A stretch of DNA of 64,000 bases, taken from Rhipicephalus microplus. Its lineage: Eukaryota; Arthropoda; Arachnida; Ixodida; Ixodidae. Position 1 is the first letter of the stretch. Every line of letters begins with the position of its first letter. The stretch lies in assembly GCF_043290135.1 (NCBI RefSeq), contig NC_134709.1, forward strand, positions 65,202,556-65,266,555. The letters are read 5' to 3'. The position numbers were made by a program, and so were the translations under genes. The notes under the pieces were generated by a model that saw only the letters and a program-made list of their open reading frames with translations, had not been told where the DNA came from and made no database searches. Shown one piece after another: positions 49,960 to 62,675 of this stretch.

Positions 49960-52918
49960 ATGGCACTGATGTTCGAAGAACGCATGCGACAGTGGCTTGT
50001 TATGCAATGGAATGCTCGTGGCCTACGTGCCGCCTGTCAGACTTCAGACAGTGGGTTTTTAAATATCGATTTCCTGTTATCGTTATATGTGAACCGAATA
50101 TGGTTTCAACTTTTCGTATATCTGGATATATCCAGATTTGGTCCCGCAGTGACCAACGTACGAGCAAAGTTCTTGTTTGTATACGCCGTGATTTGACGTT
50201 CTTGAGACATGAAGTCGCGTCGCATACCAGCAATGATTACGTGAGCCTGACTATAACACATAAAAAGCGGACATTCTCCGTAATAGGAGGATACATACAC
50301 CCAAGCGCACAGATGGACTGCTTCCACCTGGGGACCATTCTTCAAGCAGCACAAAGGCCACACATTGTGATCGGCGATTTTAATGCACATCATCCTCTCT
50401 GGTGTAGCACTACAACAAATTATCGCGGAAAGGATTTAGCCAATTTTATATACAACTATGAACTAAGCGTACTCAACGACGGATCACCTACATTTGTTCG
50501 TGGCACGTCCTACAGCAGCTGCCTCGACCTCTGTTTGGTTTCCAGAAGCCTCCTGTCTTCCGCATGTTGATGCACAGATTTGGACACTCGCGGCAGTGAC
50601 CACCTTCCAACCTATGTTCATTTCAGGTGGTTTCACCGCACGCACACACGCTACATCCGTCAAACCGACTGGACACTGTTCAAGGCATCTGTCAAGTCTG
50701 GCTGTGAGCACACGACTGATCCATCCGAGGTAGAGAACATCATTGCTTCTTCACTGCGTGACACAATCAAACAGGTTAACCTACCGATGCAGAGATCAGC
50801 AGTTGACTAACAATACGAGGCCCTTCGTGCAATCTGTCGCCATGCCAAACGCCGATACAGACGAACGAAGTCGCCTTCAGACCTTTCCGCCTGTCATCTA
50901 GCTCAACGACATGTTCTTCGGCATCTTAACAAGATTGACAGGCAACGTTGAAGAAATTTATGTGAATCTCTGGACCCCAGGCAACCTCTATCTAAGATAT
51001 GGCGGGTGGTACGAAGTTTGCAGACAACTCCCCAACAACGTCAACCATTTCAAGCTGTTGCTCTACATCACGGACGGACAGAAGTTGAGATAGCCAGTGA
51101 CTACTGTAGCCTCATCGTGGACACCACTGATGGTCTTGCTACTAATGAGCCTCTTACTACCATTGCGCCTCCATCGTCTGACGAGCGCCTTGATGTACGT
51201 TTTACAATACATGAGTTTGACGCTGCGATTTCTGCCTCCCGCCGATCATCGGCACTAGGACCTGACAGAATAACGTATGCTGCACTCAACCATCTTGATA
51301 CAGAAGCACGACGTATTCTGTTATCTCATTATAACACCTCATGGGAGTGAGGAGAAGTCCCAGCTAATTGAAATGCAGTCGCATTATTGTATTGCTTAAG
51401 CCGGGGAAGTGTCCTTATGCACTTTTCTCCTACAGACCAATCGCGTTAGCCAGCTGCGTCGGAAAAGTGATGGAAAGAATGGTACTGGCAGGATTAGAGT
51501 GGCTTCTAGAGAGCCACAACTCCTTTCCTGCATTTATGAACGGCTTCAGAAGAGGCCGATCTGCCATTGATGGTGTGGTCGACTTGATCAACAGCGCTGA
51601 AGGGGAAAGAAGTCGACGCAGACTAGTGGCAGCGGTCTTCTTAGACATTAAGGGTGCCTACGATAATGTGCTGCATTATGTGATCCTTGACGAACTGGAA
51701 GATTTCGACATCGGTGGACGACTGTACGCTTGGATTTTTAGCTACCTTAGGAACCACACCATTTACATGACGACAAGTAACGGAGACACCGATCGATATT
51801 AGGTTCATCGTGGTGTTCCCCAAGGAGGAGTTCTCAGCCCGATCCTATTCAATGTCCCAATGATCGGCCTAGCAGCAGAACTTCCCAGCACGGTGAAGAT
51901 CACTGCATACGCTGATGACATATGCATATGGGCATCCGGAACTACTGGTCCGCGATTGCGAGCTCGACTACAGCGTGCAGTGACGATCACATACAAATAT
52001 CTACGACGTCAGGGGCTCACTCTTTCAATCGACAAACGCGCAGTGCTTGCGTTCACGCGCAAGCATATGTCACAATACCCGATATTTATTAATGGGACAG
52101 CGATACCTGCTGTAACGCACCACAAGTTCCTTGGGGTTGTCGTACGCATAGATGTATCGCGGACGAGGCATGTCGCAGTACTTAAATCTAAATTGAAGAG
52201 CTTTTCTCTCATTCTTCGCCACGTAGCAGGAGCAAGATGGGGCCCATCAGAATCATCGCTACTTTAATTGTACAATGCTCTATCTGTGGGATACAATCGA
52301 TACAGCATGCCAGTGCTCTCCAATATGAGACCTATTTGTGTGAAGACACTAGAGAGTGTTCAAGCTCAATGCTTACGAAGATGCTTGGGCCTACCGCGCT
52401 GTACTTCAACAAATGGGACAATCGCAGAGGCTCGGGCTTGTCCGATCAGTGTATACATGCTCTGCGAGTCACTAAGAGTTCACCTCCGACTACTGAGCAG
52501 ACACAGACAGCACCCACTGTCAGTACTACCCGCCACTCACCCAGATTGCAGTTTCTCAAGAATAATATTGTGGCATGAAAATAATACACCATCAAGGTTT
52601 TCTCCGCCAAATGCCCCTGCAGTGCCACCATGGGTCCTGCCTAAACCACCTGCCTCTTTTACGATACCTGGAATTACGAAGAAGTTGCTCATTTATTCTG
52701 TTGGCCTCGGACAACTGACCCTACATCACATTTATACAACGTACAGTGATTCTATGCAGGTGTACACTGACGGATCCACCACGCTAATCACCTCCGCCGC
52801 AGCCTTTGTCATCCAAGACATGGATATCGCTCGATGATTCAAAGTGGACCATAAAACCACATCAACTGCCGCAGAGCTTGTCGCTGTCCGGGAGACAATA
52901 AGGTTTATTTCCGGAGAG
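49960..52918 (+). pseudogene. ORF2 of the I-group LINE, part 1 (endonuclease, RT, RNase H start)
   Basis: The start is at ATG 49960, nine bases after ORF1. The endonuclease motif QWNARGL is followed by a frameshift near 50030, then EPNM, VIGDFNAHHPLW and TRGSDHLPT. RT begins after 51000 with LGPDRITYAALN. A frameshift at about 51360 follows, then SYRPIALASCVGKVMERM, FLDIKGAYDNV, GVPQGGVLSP and catalytic YADD (51908-51919). In-frame stops lie at 50568, 50808, 51800, 52265 and 52835. RNase H begins with YTDGS and reaches the glutamate motif STAAELVAV before the LTR element cuts in after 52918. Enzyme role: target-primed reverse transcription of the LINE. Confidence 0.9.
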
Positions 52919-53680
52919 TGTTGCGACGCTGCCACCACTGTTGCGACGCGCACCTCCGACGACGTTACGAAGGGCGCTACGAATCTCACCGCTGCAACCA
53001 CTGTTTCGAAAGACGGCGACGCCAACATGGTCCCGAAGGCGCCGCTGCTTCGAACTCCGCCGGGAAGGTCACCAGCCGTTTGGTAGCGTAGGTTTCTCAG
53101 CTCGCCACTGCTTCTGCGCAGAGCTGATAGACGAGCGAACGAGATGACGGTGAGTTAAACAAGGTTTATGTACAGCATATATACAGAGGCGTTACAAATT
53201 CGGCACTGGGGCTGACAGAGATTCGAAGAGCCGAGCTCTCCTCTCTAACACATAGGTCTGCTCTAAAATGGGTCTGCTGTCCAAGGGGTCTCTCTCGACG
53301 CGCCGCAGGGCTTCTTTTATATGCCCCGGGTCCAACCTAAATGTCCAACCCGAAGCGCCACTGGTCGCAAGGTCAGAATCCTCCAATGAGGGCGCCGCTG
53401 GGCTGCGTCCTTCTTTCTCATCGAATCTGGAGAGGCTGCGCTGCAGGTGGCTGCACCCAAGGACGAGTGACGTCGCCGCGCATTGCGTCAGCCGCCAGAC
53501 AGGAAGACGCCGGTTGTTTACTCGACGGGCTCGCGGCTGCGCTGACTCACTGCACGTGGGCGACAGAAAGGCGCCGCGCGTGTTTACGCCGTTGAGTTGT
53601 TCGCGTCAGGCGGGCTGGCCTTGACACAGATTGCCTTTTTCAGAGGCACGAACGTCTGCTGTGGACTCGCAGGCATAACA
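52919..53680 (-). repeat. 3' LTR of element 5
   Basis: 762 bp and uninterrupted. It matches 57081-57458 joined to 61563-61960. Confidence 0.93.
53314..53321 (-). promoter_or_regulatory. TATA box in the LTR of element 5
   Basis: TATAAAAG on the minus strand, conserved in the other LTR at 61582-61589, in a GC-rich setting. A plausible promoter of the element. Confidence 0.5.
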
Positions 53681-54373
53681 GCACCCCTGCCGCCAGACAA
53701 TGCGCCAAAAAGACAAGCTGCTTCCACGTGGCTCGCATGACAGGCACGCTCGTTCGCCAGGTCCCACCAGGTTCGTCTCCAAGCCATGGGGAGAATGCAG
53801 CTCCAGACTCTGTTCCGGGAACACATCCCATTCTTGAGGACGGATCCCAGCTCCACTGGCTTGTCGCCACAACTTGCCGGCCAGCTTCACTCGTCTCTGA
53901 CGATCCTTGGTTTCAGCACTTGTCGATGGTTCTGCAACTTGTCAAGAACGGTTCGACAACAGACAACACACGACACAAGCAAGTGCCCTCGGTCACCCGA
54001 CAGAACACCAGACAACGTATAGTTCAACATATACCTAGCTACGTGTCTATCGGAATTTCGTTCCCTCTGCATCAAGAGGCACATGTGGGACACAAGACTC
54101 CTAAAATGAGAGCTCATTTTTTTACACGTACAACAGTGTAACGAATTAGAATACCACATATAGTTGGCCCCTTGAGATCACTCTGAACGAGAGCGCTCAG
54201 CCCAGGTCGTGATGAGGTCAAAATTTTGCCCCGAATTGCCAGCGAGAAACCGAAAGGTTGAGAAGGTACTAGCTAGAACGCACTGCTCAATGTACCTGCA
54301 TTAGCGTATCGCTCTCCTTTTTTTTTTTTGGAGCGAACGTCAAAGTTGTGCTGTTGGAGCATCATGCTCCATC

Positions 54374-55186
54374 TCAATAACCGGCCACTTTTAGGCGACG
54401 ATACCTATGCGGTACCAAGAGCTGATCATACTTGTGACGTTGCAGAGGGGAACAACGATACTGTTTGCTAGGGATTGGCTCCTCACAAGTTAGCTCGATA
54501 TCGTGTTCGATCACCGTCGTGTCTCCGGGACGGTCCGAAAACGCGTATCCGAACTCGGAAACAATCCTTTTCAGGTACTCCTTCTGGACTTCACTTAACC
54601 AAGTCTCTAGGTTCAACTGCTCCAAGATTACCTCCGATTTCCTTTCGATTACCTCACTAGAACTAAAAATTTCTGCTCCCTCTTCCTCTTCAGCATTCAA
54701 AAGGAGATTTACGACCGCTTGATGTTGAACGTAGGGTTTCATCAAGTTGTAAATTTTGTTCTGCCGCCTTCCTAATTTCACTTTATAATTCGTACCGGGA
54801 AGCTTCGATATTACATTGGCAGGCATTTCCCAATCCACCTCAAGCTTTTTCCTTTTGGACGGCTGCAGCAGCATTACCTGACTTCCTACCTCAAAAGCAC
54901 GCTTCTTCGCCGATTTGTCGTAGTAATCCTTTGACAACATTTGTGAAGCTTTCATGTGGCTTTCCTCTAGCGCTTTCATCGAGAGGTCCTCACGCTGCTC
55001 TCGAATGAGCGTCTCCCGATACACCCTCGACAGCTCACTCCAACTTTCCGCTACAGGCGAGAGCGTTGCGCCCCTCTCGCTCTGACTCAATGGCGCCATG
55101 TCGTCTCCCCCTACGCATACCGCGCCGGTCGCTTCGGCGACGGGCCGCTTGAGTGACTGCTCAAACGACTCACACAGAGAATGTGT
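54374..55186 (-). pseudogene. pol: Pol remnant of element 5: integrase C-terminus fused to RT start
   Basis: In the same frame as gag-protease, after one TAG at 55187-55189. From the N-terminus: a linker, then the integrase C-terminal region (SWSELSRVYRETL, a helix rich in charged residues, FEVGSQVMLLQPSKRKK, LPGTNYKVKLG, LMKPYV), then after about 60 residues the N-terminal RT entry (LKRIVSEFGYAFSDRPGD, EHDIELTCEEPIPSKQYR). Integrase before RT is the order of Gmr1-like Ty3 elements, opposite to elements 1-4. The integrase zinc finger and catalytic core, and RT beyond its entry, are deleted. The frame ends at 54374. Confidence 0.75.
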
Positions 55187-56778
55187 CTAAGGTTCCGTCG
55201 ACTCACCGCCAAGGTCACACAGATCTGCTACTTTTGAACTTGTTTTACCACACAGAACAAGATCAAGCTCCCGCGAAAGCTTCCGCGCTTGCGATCGCGT
55301 GAGGGCCATGTACGCTAAGTTGGGAAAAAATGATTTACCCTGTTCTTTGAGAAGCTGCTCTGAGTTGTTAGAGAAAAGATAAGGAAAACGATCGGGAAGC
55401 GCGGCAGACACAGCCGCTTCGGTGCGAAGCTTACCGAACGGGCCTTCAATGACAACCGTAGCGATCGGTAAGCAAGCACTCTGCTCCTCGGCGACTTGCC
55501 TGATCCACGCGCATTCTCCCGTAAAGTCATCCGGAGACACCAATGAAGGATGGACAACGTCCATGGGTGCCGCTGAGTCTCTAAGTGCTCGGCACGTTTT
55601 CCCATTCAAACTAAATTCTTGGATATACGGCTCTAACAACCGCATGTACTTTTTCGATTCTCGAATTGTTGCGAAAGCAAACTTTTGCTTACAGTTTATC
55701 GCGATGTGCCCTTCCTTTTTGCAGTTGTAGCAGATTAGTGGCTTCCGTGATTCAAACGCCCGTGTGGTAGAAACCTCACTCGATTTCTTCGCTTCCGTTT
55801 GCCCTTCCCCTACAGTGTCCTTCGTAAGAGACGGGTCCTTCTTGAAATTACGGTGCGGAACGGGTTTTCGTTGATCATGTTTCCTTGAAAAGCCCTCTTT
55901 CCTTTCATCATTTTCAACGCGCACTGCCCTGCTATGCAACTTTCGGCGAGTATAATACTCCTCAGCTAACTCTGCTGCCTTGTTTAGCTGTACTTCACCA
56001 AGTCTGTCCTGCAGCCAAAGTTTGACATCCTCCTCGATGCAGCGGTAGAATTGCTTAAATGCAACGCATTCCACCACTTTATCGCGGTCGTCTTAAACAC
56101 CTTCGCCCTTGAGCCATTCAATTAAATCGGCTTTAAGACGAAACGCGAAGTCAACGTGTGACTCATTCCCCTTTTTAGCATACCGAAACCTTTGCCTGAA
56201 AGCCTCGGGTGACAACTTATAACGTCTCAAGAGCACTTCCTTAACCTCTTCATAGCTCTCAAACGCTTCCCTCGACAAGCAAGTTATCACGTCGGACACT
56301 TCGCCGGGAAGAAGAGCTAACAGGTTATGCGCCCAAAGAGACCGCTCCAAAGCGTTTCGCTCACAGACGTGTTCAAACTTGACGGATACTTCGCCATGTC
56401 CTCGCCTATTACGAACGGTGGCAGTTGGTCCCGAATTCTAAAACCGCTGACCTGAATCGTCAGAGAAGCTACGCTAGGTGCCTGCGAACACTGTAAGATT
56501 GCCAATTCTATTCGTTTCAACTCGAGGCGCTCCTGTCTCTCGGCCTCCTCGCGCTCGCGACGTTCTCGCCTTTCAGCTTCTTCACGTTCGCGAGCTTCTC
56601 GCCTTTCAGCCTCCTCGCGGCGTGCTTTGATATCCACCCAGGCCTCATCGACTTCCTCAGCTGAGACTCCCTCATCCTTCATGATCTCAAGGATCGCTTG
56701 CATTCGTTTCGCACGGCCCAAAGTAATGCCGAGTTCCTCACAAATTTCAATGAGTTCCTTCACTTTAAGGTTCTCCAT
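55187..56778 (-). pseudogene. gag: Gag-protease of element 5 (SAP-like, SCAN-like, CCHC, protease)
   Basis: The start is at ATG 56776-56778 (MENLKVKEL), giving a SAP-like helix pair (KVKELIEICEELGI) and then a coiled coil of REREEAERR repeats. A one-base frameshift near 56390 precedes a SCAN-like capsid region: LWAHNLLALLPGEV, AFESYEEVKEVLLRRY, AFRQRFR. An in-frame TAA lies at 56093. The rest (55187-56077) has a basic region, a CCHC knuckle CYNCKKEGHIAINC and a protease-like domain whose active site reads LRDSAAP (DSA in place of DTG or DSG). SCAN-like Gag is known from Gmr1-like elements. Role: particle formation and processing. Confidence 0.8.
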
Positions 56779-57080
56779 CGTACACACTAGCCTCTTGCTG
56801 TTTGCCCCTGTTAAGAATCTACTTGCCGTACCCACTATAAGCCTACTAGCAATACGCGCAAGCAATTTTAAACACTCCCGTTTACACCCTGCGCATTAAC
56901 TTTGGTTTCAAAGCGCTTCGACTTGGCTTGAAACAATCAAAGCTCACTTCAATGCTTCACACAGCCCTTCTCTAAACTACTACAACCCGAGCTAGAGTAG
57001 TCTGGTGAACTGAGGGGAAAACATCAGGCACTCACCGCATCGATGTAGCTGACGCCGGCCGAACCCACCGCTGCCACCAC

Positions 57081-57458
57081 TGTTACGACGCTGCCACCAC
57101 TGTTGCGACGCGCACCTCCGACGACGTTACGAAGGGCGCTACGAATCTCACCGCTGCAACCACTGTTTCGAAAGACGGCGACGCCAACACGGTCCCGAAG
57201 GCGCCACTGCTTCGAACTCCGCCGGGGGAAGGTCACCAGCCGTTTGGTAGCGTAGGTTTCTCAGCTCGCGACTGCTTCTGCGCAGAGCTGATAGACGAGC
57301 GGACGAGACGACGGTGAGTTAAACAAGGTTTATGTACAGCATATATACAGAGGCGTTACAAATTCGGCACTGGGGCCGACAGAGACTCGAAGAGCCGAGC
57401 TCTCCTCTCTAACACATAGGTCTGCTCTAAAATGGGTCTGCAGTCCAAGGGGTCTCTC
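57081..57458 (-). repeat. 5' LTR of element 5, inner piece
   Basis: 378 bp, continuing at 61563 after the 4.1-kb insert. It differs from LTR 1 by nine substitutions and a 2-bp indel. Confidence 0.92.
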
Positions 57459-60400
57459 CACCTACCAGTTTAGAGAACGGAAACTGTACCTTTGGGCTGT
57501 TGTATCAAAATAACATGCAAATTCGTAGCGGCGGCGTGCTGAACTGCAATACCGCGAGGCGAGGTGGCGCTAGTAGTTCTATCATCATCAATAAACAGAC
57601 GCATTTTTTTGTTGCAGGTGGAGAGGGAGGAGGCTCGCGGCTGGTTCGCGCTGCTCCCTTCCTCTGGGTTTTTTTTCGTTGCCAAATCGCGTTTCGCGTC
57701 TGTAATTATCGCCAGGGGACCTAGCTGGCCTCGACTGGCAAAAACAACGTAAATCAAGTAAGGTTTGCATCGTTTATTACGAGTGTGCAAGCCGGTACAA
57801 TCAATGTATACGGTCTGGTCGGAACAAAACAAGTCACTCATACATATCGAAAGCTTTCAACCCATGTGTAAAGACTCTTGAAAGTTAACAAGCATATGCA
57901 TATAACTGAACATCTAAATCGCTGAATGAACGTCGCTCTCATTGTGTTATGGCGCTCGAGTTTAATAGCGTGGCTTTAGGGCAAGGGTCCGATTCTGCCG
58001 TCAGATGCTGCGCTTGCCCCGTAGGGTTGATCTTAGACCGAATGCATGATGTGGAATCGGGAAGGAAACTTGTACATTGCCGATAGATAGCTCGCGCAGT
58101 TAGAGCAAGGTAGCTTTGCTAAATTTGTTAAATAAGCAATTGCGTATGCGTGCATTTCCGAATCATTCTCGCTCTGCAATGCTACAATGAGTACTTCATA
58201 ATTCTGTAATGTTGCGTCGTGTCGAGAGAGTAGGCACTAGTTTTAATACTCAGCCGTGAGCCCATATCATAGGTAGTATGTATTTAGGGGCTGGGCTTAA
58301 AAATATTTCAGGCTTGCTACATTTATTGTTAGAGTTAAGTTACACAGTTACCACAGCTAGAATTTCTCGTCGCAGGTAATGACCAGTCTGCTGAGTATGC
58401 AGCGAACATGCATGCTAAAGGGACACTTATGAGGTGTGTGCTTACAGATCGAAAAGGCCCGATTCTAAAAAAATAAGCTTCAGGTATGCATTGTACAATT
58501 TTGTTGTCTGTACATCTTTGTTGGTACTCTTACATCACACTATCTGCTCAGCCCCGAGCACAAGCTCTTTTTTTGCATAGACATATCCATAGAACTTGAG
58601 TACTCTCTTGCAAGCAAGCACTCCTGAAATCAATTGGTGGTACATGATGTGAATCTGTCCGAATACTGGTTCAATAAAGGTCACATTTATTACACACTTG
58701 TTATTATGTTTACTTTTTCAGTATACTTGTGCTTGAAAATGAAGTTGTTTTCTCCCTGCTACTTTTAGAGGTTAGGACTTGAAATACGAACTATCTTGCA
58801 GTGTGGCTGTAGATAAGTGAAGATCATGTATGTTTCAACAACCTGTGCGATTTCCAAGATTTTTTTTTCATGACCGTAGTGCACAGAATTTCACTTCGTA
58901 GTGGTAGACACTATAGTTATGACAACTTAATTTAAACAGAAGCAGATGTGCACAAAGAAATCTGGAACGTTTTTCTGCCAAAAAAAAAAAACAGTAACAC
59001 ATGCAATGAACACAATCTTGCTCTTCATGACAGCATTCACGTCTTTCAAGAAGCTGTGCTGCAACTGCTCATCACCTTTATGATTTATTATTTTAGGAGC
59101 CCATTGAACAGATGTGCAGAGCTAAAGCAATTGAATGCAGTCTTATGAGCTTTGGTGCATCTTTTTGTAAACTTGTATGAGCTAAACACAGTTAATTAAG
59201 ACAAAACAGTTCTGGGTGTTGTTGGTAAACTGTCACACGGCGCAACTAAATGTCGGAAAGCTTGTTTATGCCCATCACTGTGGGTGTGTTCATTATGTAG
59301 TGCAAATAATAACTTCCGACGATTCACATGCCAACTATGAAGTGATCGTGAGTCGTACAGTAGTGGGCAAATTTAGATTGATTCTGGCTTCCAGGGGTTC
59401 AAACAAATGACATTGTAGCCTCACAGGAGACAAGATTGCTTGTCGAAACATTTGATTTGACCCCTTATGTTAACATATTTTTCATATTTTCAAGCTTCCA
59501 TCTTTTAAGGGTCAGTTTAGTTCCCCTGCACCAATCCGAACTGGTTCACAGCTGTGCACAAAAAATTTAGAACTTGTGCGGCAGGAGTTCAGCGGTGCGG
59601 CATCACAAGTGAATGACAAGGTGCTGACAAGGTGGAATCCCTAATTTTTTGTTCGCTTAATTTAATGAGGTGCAAATATCTTGGCAAAACACGCCGCATT
59701 TATAGAGGTGGGTACAGCACCTACGTCTAATGCTATGTTGTTTGGCTGTGCGAGCGGCTGCACCTAACCAGCGCCGTCAGAGCAGAAGGTACAGGAAAGT
59801 CATGAAATAGTTTTAGTGCTTTACTTCTCCTGCGCTTTTTGAAATGAATGGCAAGATTTAGAAGATGCCACTGCTGCGCCACTGAAACGAATGGCGAGGT
59901 GCAGCACTTGGTAAATTGGATTATGTGGTGCAGGCGAATCGAACAAACCCTTAAGCACACAAACGTCTTAGCGTTTCACCCCCATCGAAATATGGCTACA
60001 GTGGCTGGGATCAAACAGTGTGTTGTTGAGCTCAGCATTGTCACACAATCTAACTAATAGTGTTACAGTTTCAACATTATTGAAGTGTAGATTCCGTGCC
60101 ACGGTAGGCAGGCAATGCTTGTAGTCAATCTAGAGCACTTCTCCACGATATGCGCGGTAAAACATTCACAAAAACAGCATTACATGTGTGAGGTTAGAGA
60201 TGACCTGTTGTAGTGGACATTCAGATGTTTCAACGTGCTTGCAGAGTGGACATTCGGGGGTAGTCATCCTGTCTCTGCATGGCAGTCTGGAAAAACAAGT
60301 AACATCTCCAGATATCAATGCAAGAAATTTTCCAAAGTAAACAAATAAACTCAGTTAATTAGTAAACAGCAGTATTTTATACATATATGTAGTGGTACCT

Positions 60401-61554
60401 CATAACACGTATATCACTCAGGGCTGCTTCTTCACAAGGCATGTCATGTAGCAGGTTCCTTGCCCATTGCACACATTTGCTTCCATGTCAGGTGGGCCAG
60501 GAGGCTGTGGCAGAAAAAGAAGTATTTCTCATTTATGTGACGCTTCCTTTGTCACACTATAGCAAAACCAGACCAATAACTATGTGATGTTTTTCAAACG
60601 CGACTGCAGTAAACTATACTTTACCTAGTAGGTTTTTTGCACTATTATATGGGCTGGTTAAGAAGACACATGCGAGGCGACAGTGATTTATTTGCCTTCT
60701 TTTACCGCAACGGCCTGGTTGGTGTGACCTGGTGATAGAATTTCAGAATTAGCTATTGAGTCAGCGACTCGTTGCCACGTGAAGCCATGCTCGCCGCAAG
60801 TAACGCACGTTTTTCCTGTTACAGATTGAGACGTTCAACAATTTTAAAATTTAATACTGCAATGCGCTGTCACCATGTGACGCCTACGCAGTCATTGGCA
60901 AAAAAAACTACATATGTTGAAATGAACCAACTAGCCCCACAAGCAGCCATCCTTAAAAAACTGAAGTGGGTTTCTACTCATCGGCCCGGGCTTGCAACGG
61001 GTGTTCATCCGATGAAAGCTTCAACGGTCGCTTCGTTCCCCGAAAGTCACTCGAATTTTCTTCGCGAAAGCATTTGAACGAGTCAAAATAAACAGAATGA
61101 GAAAGAATGTGTCGGTCGGCAGAATATCGATGTATTTACAGCGAAACGAAACAGTTTGAGACACCTGCGAGCGTACCGCGAGCCGTCACCTGCCGTCGCA
61201 ACCGTTGGCCGCCGCAAACTTTAAAATGAGGATAATGATGTCGATAGGCTGCCACTGACATCGAGTCAGCTGGAGCAAAAACTATTACAGAAAGTTGATG
61301 ATGCAGCACATGTTTAAGAAAAACCCTTTGCTAGAAGGTTAAAATGTTTTTCATGTGTAGCGGTACGCAAACATGTAGTATTTGATCATTTTAAAATAAA
61401 ACTTGGCCCCGACGAAGGCGCCTCTACAAGAAAGTGCAATAGCGCGAGTGGGGAGAGAGGTTAGTAGATCCACTCTGGGTGTTTGAAGCAGAAACGCGCC
61501 GCGGTTGATTTTTTCGCCCCCTACAGGTGAGCACTTGAACTTGAGAGTTTCCGA
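57459..61554. mobile_element. 4.1-kb insert of unknown type with 8-bp target duplication
   Basis: It splits the LTR exactly. GGTCTCTC stands on both sides (57451-57458 and 61555-61562) and once in the intact LTR at the same site. The ends read CACCTACCAG...GAGTTTCCGA and do not form an obvious inverted repeat, though CGGAAACT occurs near both ends in opposite orientation. An 8-bp duplication would suit hAT or P-type transposition. AT-rich inside, no long open frame. On the minus strand at 60507 and 60289 two stretches look like exons after pyrimidine-AG acceptors (see findings). Confidence 0.65.
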
Positions 61555-61960
61555 GGTCTCTCTCGACGCGCCGCAGGGCTTCTTTTATATGCCCCGGGTC
61601 CAAGCCAAATGTCCTACACGAAGCGCCGCTGGTCGCGAGGTCAGAATCCTCCAATGAGGTCACCGCTGGGCCGCGTCCTTCTTTCTCATCGAATCTGGAG
61701 AGGCTGCGCTGCAGGTGGCTGCACCCAAGGACGAGTGACGTCGCCGCGCATTGCGTCACCCCCCCCCCCCCCCCCAGACAGGAAGACGCCGGTTGTTTAC
61801 TCGACGGGCTCGCTGGCGGCGCTGACTCACTCCACGTGGGCGACAGAAAGGCGCCGCGCGTGTTTACGCCGTTGAGTTGCTCGCGTCAGGCGGGCTGGCC
61901 TTGACACAGATTGCCTTTTTCAGAGGCACGGACGTCCGCTGTGGACTCGCAGGCATAACA
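61555..61960 (-). repeat. 5' LTR of element 5, outer piece
   Basis: Includes the second GGTCTCTC. It has a C-run (about 61758-61777) not present in LTR 1. Confidence 0.92.
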
Positions 61961-61964
61961 AGAG

Positions 61965-62675
61965 CGACCTCGAGCCTGGATGATTTTCTGTGATGCAAAA
62001 CCCGCTTTGCAAACCATTAATTACATCATGAAGCAAGGTCCGTATTACAGCTTGGCAATAGAAATCACAGAACTTATTCAGGTTGCTTCAACAAATAGTC
62101 ATCATATAACTTTCCAATGAATTCCCGCTCATTGGGGCGTGATGGGAAACGAAGAGGCAGACGCTGAAGCTAAAAATGCCTTAAGCAGTGCCCCTGAAGT
62201 ACGTATTGCGTTTTCACGAGCTGACACGAACGTCCTGCTTCGCTGCGTGATGCGCAGCTACACACTTCAGCACTGGACCAAACCAGAACGGCGACACCAG
62301 CGACTTCACAAATGGGACCCGGAAATGAGGTTCCCCAAGCCTCCTAAATTAAAATAGCGACTCACAAGTATGATCCACTGCATTCGTCTTGGTGTAGCGT
62401 ACACCAGACGTTACGCACATATCATCGGTCGCAGTGACACCGGTCCTAATTGTGAACATTGTGATGTGCCAGAAACACTTGAGCACATATTTTGAGTCTG
62501 CCCAGCATACGCACGTGAACGACAAACACTGATTTATTCTACTGAACTATATCACAGTAGGTCATTAACTGATGAGAACATGTTGGGCCCTTGGCCAGAC
62601 ACCAACAGTGCAACTGTGGTCACAAGAGCAGTTATTACCTTTTTAGAAACAACTGGACTATGTGCGCGGCTATAA
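61965..62675 (+). pseudogene. ORF2 of the I-group LINE, part 2 (RNase H end, C-terminus)
   Basis: Continues the reading from 52918 in register. The third acidic motif is FCDAKPALQTI, then AHWGVMGNEEADAEA supplies the last RNase H motif. A C-terminal tail includes a CCHC-like stretch (CEHCDVPETLEHIF, then C). Stops at about 62116 (TGA where W of WIPAHW is expected), 62355-62357 (TAG) and near 62494 (TGA). The ORF ends at TAA 62673-62675. The 3' UTR has AATAAA near 62828. Confidence 0.88.

Larger units (their letters stand above)
52919..61960 (-). mobile_element. Gmr1-like LTR retrotransposon, internally deleted, element 5
   Basis: Minus strand, LTRs of about 762 bp (TG...CA), 4-bp duplication AGAG on both sides (52915-52918 and 61961-61964). 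A purine tract GGCAGGGGTGC lies next to the 3' LTR and a TGGTGGCAGCGG stretch next to the 5' LTR. It contains Gag with SAP-like and SCAN-like regions, a CCHC knuckle, a protease, then the integrase C-terminal region followed in frame by the start of RT. The integrase core and most of RT/RNase H are missing. The first 376 bp of the two LTRs differ by nine substitutions, so it is younger than elements 3 and 4. The 5' LTR is itself split at 57458. Confidence 0.87.

Noticed and set aside
57470..57841. 123-codon minus-strand open frame at one end of the 4.1-kb insert
   Set aside because: No recognisable transposase or other motif.
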